In this document: positions 1-9,583 of the stretch, piece by piece
Layout: every line of letters starts with the position of its first letter
How positions within the stretch are numbered: position 1 is the first letter of the stretch
Source of the DNA: Pelargonium cotyledonis
Lineage: Eukaryota > Streptophyta > Magnoliopsida > Geraniales > Geraniaceae
NCBI GenBank assembly: GCA_036897625.1
Contig: JAYMTA010000732.1
Location: forward strand, 1-24,820
Reading direction: 5' to 3'
DNA: 24,820 bases
Translations under genes and position numbers: made by a program
Notes under the pieces: model-generated
Database searches by the model: none
Told to the model about the DNA's origin: nothing
Seen by the model: only the letters and a program-made list of their open reading frames with translations

Positions 1-20
1 AGCTGATTGTTGCTCCTCAG

Positions 21-224
21 ACCAACCAACCTGTTGGGATTAAGAAAACTCTAATTTTTCGCCAAAACAAACAAGTCCATGGCACAAAAACTAGATGGTT
101 CATGCATGAATTTAACCGCGTCGTCGTGGTGTTCGGCGGCGAAGGAGGAAAGCCATGGGATGGAGGTGGAGTGGGAATGGAGATGGCAATGAAGAAGAAG
201 ATGAACAGATTAGATCTGATCTGA
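21..224 (+). pseudogene. NAC-domain transcription factor fragment (3' part), truncated
   Basis: Reading from base 21, the frame gives TNQPVGIKKTLIF, then HGTKTRWFMHEFN, and reaches TGA at 222-224. This resembles subdomains C-D of the plant NAC DNA-binding domain (typically PVGxKKTLVFYxGxAPxGxKTxWVMHEY). The preceding bases, TGCTCCTCAG at 11-20, look like a splice acceptor, so this may be a last exon whose upstream part lies outside the window. After MHEF the family normally continues with subdomain E and a long variable C-terminus; here about 30 unrelated Gly/Met/Lys-rich residues follow before the stop. The gene is therefore either truncated and decayed or an unusually short NAC. The NAC match is by eye; that it is broken is inference. 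Confidence 0.45.
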
Positions 225-539
225 TTCTAGTTTCTTTTTTCTTTTTAAATTATTAATAATATTTTAAAGAAAAAAATAGTAATTTCAAGTTTTAGAAATA
301 GTTTTTAGATTTAAACTTAACAACGTCAATCATTTTTTACGGATTCCGTTAGTTAGTTAACGGAATGTCTTTCGCGAGAATTAAAAAACGTGTTTATAGA
401 CCCGAGTAAAACAGATGAAAGTTGAAGGACCCCAGCGAAACAAAATGGATAATTTAGGGACTTCTGTTGTACATTCTCCTTAAAGAACAAAGAAAAAAAG
501 AAAAAAGAAAAAAGAAAATTATCGCATGAATAAGAAGCA
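225..539. other. AT-rich intergenic stretch, no gene seen
   Basis: This lies between the NAC-like fragment and the elongin-C promoter. It holds AT-rich and A-rich runs (notably 480-520) and a short imperfect palindrome around 340-362 (ACGGATTCCGT followed by GTTAACGGAAT). No coding potential or RNA gene was recognised. The palindrome-bearing part could be old repeat DNA, but its family was not identified. Confidence 0.5.
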
Positions 540-632
540 GCGTGCAAGTCACGCGGGAAAGTCACGTGACACACTTGCGCATCATAGATAGCGTGCAAAT
601 CACGAGGGAAAGTCACGTGACACACTCGCGCC
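540..632 (+). promoter_or_regulatory. Tandemly duplicated G-box module upstream of elongin-C
   Basis: Two copies of a unit of about 41 bases start at 540 and 591 (period 51). Each holds the perfect 10-base palindrome GTCACGTGAC (561-570 and 612-621), whose core CACGTG is the G-box bound by plant bZIP and bHLH factors. Each unit opens with GCGTGCAA and closes with CACACTYGCGC, so its ends are roughly inverted. The first copy also carries GCGGGAAA (553-560), the reverse complement of the E2F-type site TTTCCCGC; in the second copy this is changed to GAGGGAAA. The module ends about 25 bases before a TATA-like element and about 95 before the elongin-C ATG, so it probably acts on that gene. Confidence 0.6.
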
Positions 633-650
633 TGTAACTATATCGGTAAC

Positions 651-661
651 TCTATTTATAC
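651..661 (+). promoter_or_regulatory. TATA-like element of the elongin-C gene
   Basis: TCTATTTATAC sits about 70 bases before the ATG at 727, a normal spacing for a short plant 5' UTR. It lies just downstream of the duplicated G-box module. Assignment is by sequence and position only. Confidence 0.45.
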
Positions 662-726
662 ACAACACAACGAACAATTCGACTCGAAACTGGACGGAAA
701 CTTATCGGAGGACAACAAGAACGAAG

Positions 727-2441
727 ATGCAGAAAGAAGACACTGTGAAGCTGATCAGCGCCGAGGGCTTCGAATTCGTGATCGACAAGAAAGCCGCTAT
801 GGTTTCTCAGACTATCAGCAATATGCTCACCTCTCCAGGTTTTCGATTCGAATTAGGGTTTCAATTACGATACATCTGTTCATCTATTTCTCCGATTTGG
901 TTTTCTCAAATTGGGGTCTAGGGTTTCGATTCGCGAATTGCGATCGTGTGATTGAAGATGGGGTTTCTGGCAGGTAGTTTCGTTGAGACGCAGCATCGAG
1001 AGGTGACGTTCCCGGAGATTAGCACCACTATTCTCGAGAAGATCTGTCAGTATTTTTACTGGTCTCTTCAATTCGCCAGGTCCCGAATTTTTCCTCCCCT
1101 TTCCAAGTTGGTTGATTTTTAGTTTTATTATATGAATTTCTATTTTATCTGGATCAGCAATGCTTTGTCTGTGAGTATTTTAGTTTCTTTCTTTTTTCTC
1201 AAATTCTTACGAATCAAGCATTTAGCTCTGCGTATATGGAATAATGGTGGACGTTGAAATAGTATAGAGATCATTAGAATTTGAGGATTGAGAACTCTTA
1301 AAGTTTCATCTTTCCAACAATGAAACATGATTTGTTGCATTGGACTACTGAACTTCAACTCTAAACCTTATTGAGGTGATACATAGCATCACAGAAAGGA
1401 ATTACTTTTTTGTGATCATGGAAGATATACAAAAAATTTACCTTGCTGATCTTGTCCCATGTTTGTATCAGACTTCATGTCCATTGCTCAATGAAAGACT
1501 AGGTTGTTCTTATAGTAGCATGGACAAGATAGTGGAAACTAAAAAGACCATCTTCAATGATCATTAATGAACGTTGAGTGACATAGGAGAGAGTGAAGAA
1601 AATGAAGAGGCTGTGCACATAAGCGGCTGATCATGGGAAGTGTGGGTGAGATTATAATTAATAATATGACTGTCATGGTGGACGGGGCGGGTTAGCTCGC
1701 GTCTTTGGGCCTAAGAGACCGTGGGCCGCCCGCAGTTTAAGCGGATTACAATTATTTTAACCGTTGCAGTCCACGGGCCTAGTAAGGCGGGATTGTGGCG
1801 GTTTGACGGGGCGGTTTGACGGGTTACGGATATTTATGTGCAGCCCTAGTAATTCACACGTAACCAACTTTGTAAAAATAAATAAAGAGGACACTTATAT
1901 TGAGACAAATGCAAGAAAAACAAGACACTCATTTTGGGACGGAGGGAGTAATTAATATTGGGCTAAAAGAGGAGCATTAGGTGATTATTTTGATCTTGTG
2001 AAAGGGGTTCAAATTACTGTTTGTATAGGTTATATGGAATTCCATATAGTATTTGTATGTAGCATTTTTCTTTCTTTGTCCCTCATATGTCACTTCGCAG
2101 GCCTGTCAAGCACTCAATGTCATTCCAAGTATATTTTACTTGTTGAACTGAAACGGTTGAGGTTGTGATTTTACAATTGTTGGATTTGTATTCTCTATCA
2201 AGATTTCTTGTTTTTGCTTTCAATAAAATGGTAGCACAACTCGGCAGCAATAGTGGTACAAATTGACCAAGAGTTATTACATCATAGATAGATCAATAAA
2301 ACTAAGTAACTTCTAAGTTTCAACTCCTCTGTTTTTGACCCGGAGTGTTGCTCTGTTACCAGTGGGAAGGAGACCGAGTTCCACATTGAACCCGAACTGA
2401 CCCTTGAGCTGATGATGGCTGCTAACTATCTCCATACTTGA
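727..2441 (+). CDS. ELC: Elongin-C (BTB/Skp1-fold adaptor)
   Basis: Three exons: 727-838, 974-1079 and 2363-2441, all with GT-AG borders and consistent phase, giving 98 residues (plant elongin-C is about 96). The product starts MQKEDTVKLISAEGFEFVID, continues with MVSQTISNMLTSPG and VTFPEISTTILEKICQYF, and ends GKETEFHIEPELTLELMMAANYLHT. This is the classic elongin-C/Skp1 BTB-POZ fold almost end to end. In other eukaryotes elongin-C pairs with elongin-B in cullin-RING ubiquitin ligases and with elongin-A in transcription elongation; plants keep a close homologue. Intron 2 is long (1283 bases) and holds transposon remnants. The ATG is fixed by homology from the first residues. Identity is very secure; the plant role is by family knowledge. 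Confidence 0.95.
1607..1849. mobile_element. Probable non-autonomous hAT-like DNA transposon remnant
   Basis: A GC-rich island inside the AT-rich elongin-C intron 2 carries repeated words such as GACGGGGCGG, GTTTGACGGG and GGGCCGCCCGC. Its right edge reads ATTTATGTGCAGCCCTAG, whose reverse complement (CTAGGGCTGCACATAAAT) has the TAGGGCTGCAC look of plant hAT ends. A similar word, GAGGCTGTGCACATAA, occurs in the forward sense at 1607-1622 and may be the other end. No 8-base target duplication could be matched, so the boundaries and the hAT assignment are tentative. No transposase frame is present. Confidence 0.4.
1850..1950 (-). mobile_element. Stowaway-like (Tc1/mariner) MITE fragment
   Basis: Read on the minus strand this begins TACTCCCTCCGTCCCAAAAT, the hallmark terminal sequence of plant Stowaway MITEs with the flanking TA, and continues GAGTGTCTTG and AAGTTGGTTAC. 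The opposite terminal repeat is missing: the element stops at the edge of the hAT-like segment, so it is truncated or interrupted. A diverged relative lies at 11787-11950. It sits within elongin-C intron 2. Confidence 0.6.
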
Positions 2442-3260
2442 AGCTGTTTTAAATGGTAAGTCTTCTGCTTAGATATTCATTGTAGCAACTACACTGCCGA
2501 CTTTTGCAATTGGGCTGATGTTTTCTCTGTTTTTGTTTGTGTCTGTACCCTTGATGAATTTTATAGGGGCTCTTGAAGATGACACTGTTAGAGAAGGTTT
2601 CAAATTTCTGGGCATCTTCAACATTGGTGGCATAATGTGAAATTTATTGCTGCACCATCAGCAGATGAATTATCTGGGTTTCTTATGTATGAGACTGTTT
2701 TAATTGGAACTGTGACTGTTGCCAATACGAATGTAGTTATTAGAAAAAAATGTATATTATGATTTGGTGAACTAATGACTTCAGTGGCAAAGAGCCAGAT
2801 ACTAAATAGAGAAACATGCTTGTATGATGATTTATTTAACGCATTTTGTTGGATTATTAGTTTGATATAATCCTCTTGGTGAGGTATGCAGAAAGTTTGC
2901 AGCATTGATGTGGACTGGTGATTAGGGGTGACTAGAAAAAACATGTTTTTTTAAATACCTTATGTTTGGTAGAACCTGGAGAAGTGGTCAGGTAACTTGT
3001 GCTGGTCAAAGCTGTTTTGAGTCCTTTATCATTTCATAAGAAGCTATATTTCTTCACTGGTTCTGTTAATGGTTTTGCTATTCACCCATTCCTAGACTTG
3101 GCAACATGTATCTGAATGTATGGGCACTCAACTTTATCCATATTTTTTCGGAATCGGGTTTGGACTCAATCACTTCAAGGGTTGGATCGGGTTGGGCAAC
3201 TCACAGGTGCTCTCATTCTACCCATAAATTGATCCAAAATTTGCAACCCGCTCACCTTTT
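2442..3260. other. Elongin-C 3' flank and intergenic region
   Basis: No gene was recognised. The early part is probably elongin-C 3' UTR. A possible UTR intron could run from GGTAAGTC (2456-2463) to TTTATAG near 2567, but this is only splice-site-like sequence. Short frames here show no family resemblance. Confidence 0.4.
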
Positions 3261-3261
3261 G

Positions 3262-3291
3262 AGTTGGGTTTGGGTTTGGGTTAGGGTTAGG
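3262..3291 (+). repeat. Short telomere-like GGGTTT/TTAGGG tract
   Basis: About four tandem units run from GGGTTTGGGTTTGGG into TTAGGGTTAGG, matching the plant telomere unit TTTAGGG imperfectly. The surrounding 3150-3300 is rich in degenerate GGGTTG/GGGTTT words (GGATCGGGTTGGGCAAC), so this may be the edge of a low-complexity DNA-transposon remnant rather than a true interstitial telomere repeat. Confidence 0.4.
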
Positions 3292-3343
3292 CATCTTGAG
3301 ACCGAACTCGAAAATCTATGGTCCGAAATTTGAATGTCTACCG

Positions 3344-3869
3344 ATGCCCTGTAATAAACCTCTTCTAGTATCATGCAATGGCCTTCAAGTTTGTACAATT
3401 TTCATAAAACGAACTAATAGACTCTCAACTAACTCTCTTGCCTACCAGAACAATAAACTAAACGACAACACAAATGCCAAACGCAGCGTTTCAATTTCAC
3501 TCACCAGATTCGGTAATGAACTCCAAGACGACGCCGTTCCTTCTCTTGAATTTGATGACCGTTATAAAGCGCAACAGTTTGATGAAGAGGCAAAGACAGA
3601 AATAGATGAGGTGAGATATATTTTTATTTTTTATTTTTCCTAACACTGGTTGATTGCACATTTAATTTTCATATCATATCAACAATTTTAATTATCTCTA
3701 CTTAATGTCGGAGACCATTTTTAAATGATTTGCAGACCAATTTGGCATAAAATTAATTTAAGAACTAATTGAGAGATAATTTTGGTATATAATAAAATTT
3801 GGGTCATTCTTGGGATGAGATTTAAATTTAGGTAACCGTTGACTCTAATAATTTCAGGAGGCTAAGTAA
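3344..3869 (+). CDS. Possible small two-exon gene, unrecognised product
   Basis: An open frame from ATG 3344 (or the in-frame ATG at 3296) runs to 3610, where GAG is followed by the donor-like GTGAGATA. An acceptor TTTCAG at 3852-3857 is followed by GAG GCT AAG TAA (3858-3869) in the same phase. The model gives about 92 residues: a basic, Asn/Ser/Thr-rich first half that could pass for an organelle transit peptide, then an acidic end with LEFDDRYKAQQFDEEAKTEIDE. I do not recognise the family. Support is composition and the phase-matched terminal mini-exon only; it could be a relic exon of a lost gene. Confidence 0.3.
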
Positions 3870-4260
3870 GATGAACCAGATACATGATGCTTCATGAGTC
3901 TGAATCTGACTCTCTTTTGGGATTTCTAAACATTTTACAAATTATGTTTTGCATTTGTTTGCATAGCAATCAAATTGGAAAACCTAAATCAGAGTTGTAT
4001 AAAATCCCCATTTTCATCCAATTCTGATCTCTAATCAAACACTTGTTGCATAGTATAGAGAGTATCACAGTATGAAACTCTTAATTGCAACTTTTCCAAC
4101 TTTCAGAGGATCCATATCATATCCATCTGCATCTGTGAAGCATGCAAGGAAAAAAAAATTATGGATTTGATTCTAACAGTTAGCAAATATCAAATTCAAT
4201 CACATTGATGAGCCTTTCGATAGGAAACAAAATAATGGCATTTAATGATTGATAGCTTAA
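3870..4260. other. AT-rich intergenic, upstream of the subtilase
   Basis: No gene, RNA or repeat was recognised here. It probably includes the distal promoter of the subtilase gene that follows. Confidence 0.4.
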
Positions 4261-4277
4261 TTGTCTTGTGAATCCTT

Positions 4278-4285
4278 GTATAAAT
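4278..4285 (+). promoter_or_regulatory. TATA-like element of the intact subtilase
   Basis: GTATAAAT lies about 40 bases before the subtilase ATG at 4324. It supports that ATG as the start rather than any upstream in-frame codon, since a start further upstream would precede or overlap this element. Confidence 0.4.
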
Positions 4286-4323
4286 GTTCTTCACCTTTCT
4301 TCATCTTGAGCAATGCACCAACC

Positions 4324-7300
4324 ATGGCCAACCATCAATCTCATCTGTTTTGTTTCATTTCCTCCATTCTTGTTCTTGCCTTGGCCTTGTCCTTGTCCTG
4401 TGGCGCCGCAAATGAAGAAAGAGAGGCAAGTGTTTTTTTGAGGTCTAAGTTATCATTGCTTCTCTTAGTATCGAATTTGCTATCTTTATAAATTATCATT
4501 GCTTCTCTTAGTATCGAATTTGCTATCTTTATGATAAATTGAATTGATGTTGATTCAGGTCTACATTGTTTACATGGGGTCACTTCCTGAAGGAGAAGAA
4601 TATTCACCATCTTCTCAGCATGTTAACATCTTACAACAAGTCATTGGGAGCAGGTGATTAGCATAATCTTGATTTTGGAGTTGTCTTTTTTTGTGTTGTT
4701 TATAATATTATTGATCTCATTTTGTTTTGACTTCTCTCCAATCAGTTCTGTAGCAAATTCCTTGGTTAGGAGCTATAAACGAAGCTTCAATGGATTTGCT
4801 GCGAAGCTCACTAAGGCCGAGAAACAAAAGATTGCTGGTAAGTGTTGATTCTGGTTTGCATTTTTCAAAATATATGTGTGTTGAAGGCTTTGTTAAAGAG
4901 TTTTTCATGATTCACAGGCATGAATGGAGTGGTTTCTGTTTTCCCTAATAGAGTTTTGAAGCTTCAGACAACACGATCATGGGACTTTATGGGTTTCAAC
5001 GAGTCCATCCAACGAAATCCTAGAGTTGAGAGTGATATTGTAGCTGGTGTTATTGACTCTGGAGTCTGGCCTGATTCTGATAGCTTCAAGGATGATGGTT
5101 TTGGCCCTCCTCCCAAAAAGTGGAAGGGTCCTTGCAAAGGAGGAGAAAACTTCACTTGCAACAAGTAATATCCTTATTCCATTTTATCATTCCATTTTCA
5201 TGTTGTTAAGTGATACCAAACCGGTTCTGTTTAGGCCTAATGACCCGTCTGTCTTACCTCCCGACTTAAGTCCACCTATTCACTTAAATCTCACATCGAA
5301 ATGATGTGAAGTCAGTCACCACTGGCTTAATCTTTTAGTTGAGTTGGTTCTTTACACAAGTTAACTATGACTGATGGGATTTGGGATTCTGATTTTGCAG
5401 CAAAGTAGTTGGAGCCCGGTTTTATATCTCATCATCTGCAATAGACAACGAGGGGCATGGAACTCACACTGCCTCAACCGCAGCTGGAAACAAAGTTCCC
5501 GGTGCAAGTTTCTATGGTATTGCTAAGGGAACTGCCAGAGGAGCTGTTCCATCATCAAGGATTGCTGTTTATAAGGTCTGCAGTGCAGAAGGGTGTCAAT
5601 CAGTAGACATTTTGGCTGCATTTGATGATGCTATTGCTGATGGAGTCGACGTCATCACAATTTCAATTGGAGGAGAGTCTGCACCAGACTTCGACCAGGA
5701 TACCATAGCAATTGGTGCTTTTCATGCAATGGCTAAGGGGATACTTACTATGCATTCTGCTGGAAATACTGGCCCCGCAAAAGGTTCAATAGTAAGCGTA
5801 GCTCCATGGATTCTTTCAGTAGGAGCAAGCAGCATTGATCGCCAGATCGTTGACAAGGTTGTTCTTGGGAATGGGAAGAAAATAGTGGTATGATTCTTGA
5901 ACTATGTCATAGGCTCATATCATACAATGCACTATGTTATATCATTCTAATGGCTCGAAAAACAGGGAAAATCGGTTAATGCTTTCACATTAAACGGGAC
6001 AAAGTTTCCTCTGATACATGGAAAAGAAGCTTCAAGTTCTTGTGCTACTGAATCTGCTAGGTATTCACTACCTGTCCAGTCGATATTATGTGTTTCAAAG
6101 AACGAATGTACTTTAAATATGACTTAACATTTGCTGCATTGCAGGGCTTGTAGAGAGCAGTGCTTAGATGAGAGTCTAGTGAAGGGAAAGATTGTTCTAT
6201 GCAACGAGTTTCAAGGAATTATAGAGGCTTATAGAGCTGGTGCACTTGGGTCAATCGCATTAGCCAGCCGTCCTGATGTTCCTTTTACACTCCCACTTCC
6301 TGCATTGGCTTTAAACTCGAGTGACTATAGTGCTGTCGAGTCCTATTTTAATTCCTCCAAGTATGTATTCAAATAAGCACCCTATTACTAGACTTTTAGT
6401 AGATTCCACTCCTTTATCTAATGTCTTTTTTGACAGAAAACCCGAAGCAAACATTCTAAAGAGCGAGGAGATTAAGGATCCTGCTGCTCCTATTGTTGCT
6501 TCCTTCTCAGCCCGCGGACCAAATTTGATTGCACCAGACATTTTGAAGGTATAACATGATCATACCTTATTCTGTATCATTGTGACTTTACTATACACAT
6601 TGTGATTTGCAGCCAGATATAACTGCTCCGGGAATTGAGGTCTTGGCGGCTTATTCTCCAGTTAACTCACCATCAATCAGTGAAAGTGACGAGAGGCGAG
6701 TTAAATACAGTGTCCTAGCTGGGACTTCAATGGCTTGTCCACACGTTGCTGGTGTTGCTGCTTATGTTAAATCATTTCACCCAGATTGGTCTCCTTCAGC
6801 TATCAAATCCGCCATCATGACAACCGGTAAGTTTCCTTCTGTACTCTTCTTAGTACATGATTGTTATGTTTGGTACGCACCAATACTTCTTTTACTTGTA
6901 GCTTGGCAGATGAATAGAATCAAGAACGAGAATGCTGAGTTCGATTATGGATCTGGGAGCATTAACCCTGTAGAGGCCATCAATCCCGGTCTAGTTTACG
7001 AGGCTGGTAAAGAAGACTACATCAAAATGCTTTGTGGTGCTGGATATAGTGATGAGACCATCAAACAGATATCAGGAGGCAACAGCACTTGTGAACGGGG
7101 CTTGAGCAAAGCATCTCCGAGGGATCTGAATTACCCTTCCATGACAGCATCAGTTTCGCCAAATAAGGCGTTTCGCATCACATTTAATAGAACAGTCACA
7201 AATGTTGGATTTGCAAACTCAACTTACAAGGCAAATGTTTCCTCCTCAGAACGGGAGATCAGCGTTGAGGTGGTGCCTCAAGTTCTCTCCTTCAAGTCCT

Positions 7301-7458
7301 TGAAAGAGAAGAAGACGTTTGTTGTCAGCATTGCTGGACGAGGTATGCCAGAGTACTCCATGGTGTCTGCATCACTTACATGGTCTGATGGCACTCATAG
7401 TGTGAGAAGTCCTATAATTGCACATGCAATGGTACCATCTAAATCATCATTTGATTAG
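4324..7458 (+). CDS. Subtilisin-like serine protease (cucumisin-type subtilase, S8A)
   Basis: Ten exons: 4324-4425, 4559-4653, 4746-4837, 4918-5164, 5401-5887, 5966-6060, 6145-6360, 6437-6548, 6613-6826 and 6902-7458. Phases agree throughout and give 738 residues, the usual size for plant subtilases. Order: hydrophobic signal peptide (about 8-28), inhibitor I9 propeptide starting VYIVYMG (35), then the S8 domain. The catalytic triad is visible: Asp143 (VIDSGVWP), His198 (GHGTHTAS) and Ser521 ([11 protein letters not shown]), with oxyanion Asn301 (SAGNTGP). A protease-associated insert lies around 340-445 and a fibronectin-III-like C-terminus ends near 738. Family members are secreted and self-processing, and act on cell-wall or peptide substrates; the substrate here is unknown. 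Intron 1 appears to use a GC donor (GAG|GCAAGT at 4426). A decayed relative follows at 8010. Confidence 0.93.
4451..4539 (+). repeat. 43-base tandem duplication in subtilase intron 1
   Basis: A unit beginning TATCATTGCTTCTCTTAG occurs at 4451 and again at 4494 (period 43). The first 39 bases of the two copies are identical, so the duplication is recent. It lies wholly inside intron 1 and does not touch either splice site. Confidence 0.85.
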
Positions 7459-8009
7459 CATTTACTGGTCCATATCAGCTCATCAAAATAAACTTTTCTT
7501 CTTAAGCCATTGAAGATATAATGTAAATTTCAAGTTTTCAATGATAAATAGTTGATCTTATTACAATAAAGAACTCATCAAGAGAAGACTGTAATATTCA
7601 TCTTGCTTTCCCTGAAAAAAGTTACTGAGATTGATTTACCATTACGATCAAGATCAAACATCAACTCTTGCTGTCTTAGCTCCACCATTTAACTACAAAA
7701 CTTCAATAATTACGAGATACTGGAGTATGTGTTTATTATAGTTTAACGATTATCATACAAATTTTGTATATGTATACACTCGTAATCATATGAAATGGTG
7801 CAAGGCGGGACAGTTAGCCGTTTCCTGTGTCTGAACTCCAATGGAAGACTAAGTTTCTTGGCTTGAGTCATCTTGTTAAAACTTTATCAGATTAAGAAAT
7901 GCGTGTACCCATCAAATTCAGGTGATATTTCAAGAAGGATTATTGCTCTACCAAACTGGTTGATCTTTTTTTAGGACAGAAATGGTTTAATTAAGATACT
8001 AGCTATAGC
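7459..8009. other. Intergenic between subtilase and subtilase pseudogene
   Basis: This contains the subtilase 3' UTR with AATAAA at about 7487-7492 and ACAATAAAG near 7562. No other gene was recognised. The missing first exons of the following pseudogene are not discernible here, so its 5' part was deleted or has decayed beyond recognition. Confidence 0.5.
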
Positions 8010-8050
8010 TCTCAATTGCTAGAGGAGGTGTTTCATCTTCGAGGATCGCT

Positions 8051-8144
8051 GCTTACAAGGTTTGTGACCGTTTGGAGTGTGATGAGGCCGGTACTCTGCT
8101 TACAAGGTTTGTGACTGTTTGGAGTGTGATGAGGCCGGTACTTT
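8051..8144 (+). repeat. 47-base tandem duplication inside the subtilase pseudogene
   Basis: GCTTACAAGGTTTGTGAC begins at 8051 and again at 8098; the two 47-base units differ at only a couple of positions. The length is not a multiple of three, so it breaks the frame in what was the exon 5 coding region. Confidence 0.85.
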
Positions 8145-8623
8145 AGCTGCATTCGATGATGCTATTGCTGATGGAGTTGACATCATCACCATTTCAACAG
8201 GAGGACAAGTACAAAAACCGTTTAGCGAGGATGTATTGGCAATTGGTTCGTTCCACGCCATGGCAAAAGGGATTCTCACTCCGACTTCTGCAGGTAATTA
8301 ATAAAGGTCTTAGTTTGACATTAGTTGTAAATGTAGCGCCATCGATGCTAACTGTGGGGGCAAGTAACATTGACCGCAAGATCCTAGATAAGGTTGTTCT
8401 TGGGGATAGAAGGACAATCCAGGTATCTTTCATAGCATTCTTGTATATCTGTGTCTTGTGATAATCTTATCTTTATAAATTGTTTTCTCTGCACACAAAC
8501 AGGGATTTTCAATTAATACTTTCGCGTCAAATGGAACCAATTAAGTTTCCTCTTGTCAAAGCAGAAGATATATGTATCAAGCCAGATACCTTTGTGCAAG
8601 CAACTGGGGCTCGGGTAGATTTT

Positions 8624-8702
8624 GTGTTGGATCTTGTTTAAACGAGAACTGATACTTGTTTCATTGTTTCCAGGTTGTGCGTTGGATCTTGTTTAAACGA
8701 GA
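8624..8702 (+). repeat. Direct repeat with 55-base period in the subtilase pseudogene
   Basis: A segment of about 22 bases starting GTTGGATCTTGTTTAAAC occurs at 8626 and 8681. It lies near the former exon 6/7 junction and is a further sign of small duplications in the decaying copy. Confidence 0.8.
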
Positions 8703-9583
8703 CATTAATTAGTGAAGGGAAAGATTGTGCTGTGTGCTGACTACGAAGGAGTTACCGAGACTTGTAGAGTTAAAGCCCCTGGATCAATTGTGCTGAACAA
8801 CAATATCAATAAGATTCCATTGCCTTCCTTGGCTCTAAACGACGAGGACTATGATGCAGTGAAGTCCTATGTCAACACTACCAGGTACGGGTTCCTATAA
8901 ATGTTTTTCATGTGTATCTTCACTCCCTAACATCATATATACGATAGAAAACCCAAAGCAAACATATTGAGGAGTGAAGTAACTAACGATTTAGATGCTC
9001 CAGCAGTCATTTCCTTCTCCTCGCGTGAGGGCCAAATACCATTGTACCGGAGATTCTGAAGGTAAATTACTTGTAACTATGTTTATCGATTTCAGAATGA
9101 CTGTATTAATCACATATACATGTATAATGTAACCCTCGGGAAGCTTTTAAAGAGGACTACATAAAAATGTTCTGCAGTGCCGGATATGATGATGATGCGG
9201 TCAAGAAAATATCAGGTGATGAGAACAGCACTTGTAGAGATGTTTCCGGCAAAGCATTGCCGAAGGATCTGAATTACCCTTCAATGGCGCATCAGGTATC
9301 GCCTGTGAAACCATTTAACATAACATATCAAAGAACCGTCACAAATGTTGGGACAGCGAACTCAACATACAAGGCACAAGTTTCCTCAAATCCTGAGATT
9401 GGTGTCATGGTTGTGCCTCGAGTTCTTGCACTCAAGTCCATGAATGAGAAGCAGTCTTTGTCTGTTTCGGGACAAGGAATGGATCAAACATCAATGGCTT
9501 CGGCGTCAGGAGTCCAATTGTTGTGTACACTTCAGACAAGTGATCTTATCTGTATCCAAATGATGGGGAGGTTTTCTTTGTAA

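Larger units (their letters stand above)
8010..9583 (+). pseudogene. Decayed cucumisin-type subtilase copy
   Basis: Pieces match the intact neighbour in order: ARGGVSSSRIAAYKVCD, then [18 protein letters not shown] and [12 protein letters not shown] (to 8301), VAPSMLTVGASNIDRKILDKVVLG (8336-8418), KGKIVLCADYEGV (8715-8895), a piece equal to exon 8 (8949-9060), and the C-terminal KMFCSAGYDDDAVKKISG to the end (9167-9583). The signal peptide, propeptide, the exons with catalytic Asp and His, and the exon with GTSMA are absent. A 47-base tandem duplication (8051 and 8098) shifts the frame; the SAGN motif runs into a stop (8301); a 55-base-period repeat lies at 8626/8681. No protease could be made. 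It is a tandem duplicate of the 4324-7458 gene or of a close relative. Confidence 0.88.

Noticed and set aside
540-632. Two-unit repeat considered as a CRISPR-like or minisatellite array
   Set aside because: There are only two units, the sequence is a plant genome, and the content (palindromic G-boxes near a TATA box) fits a promoter module better.
2618-2944. 108-codon minus-strand frame downstream of elongin-C
   Set aside because: No domain, no splice or promoter context, and composition typical of AT-rich noncoding DNA.
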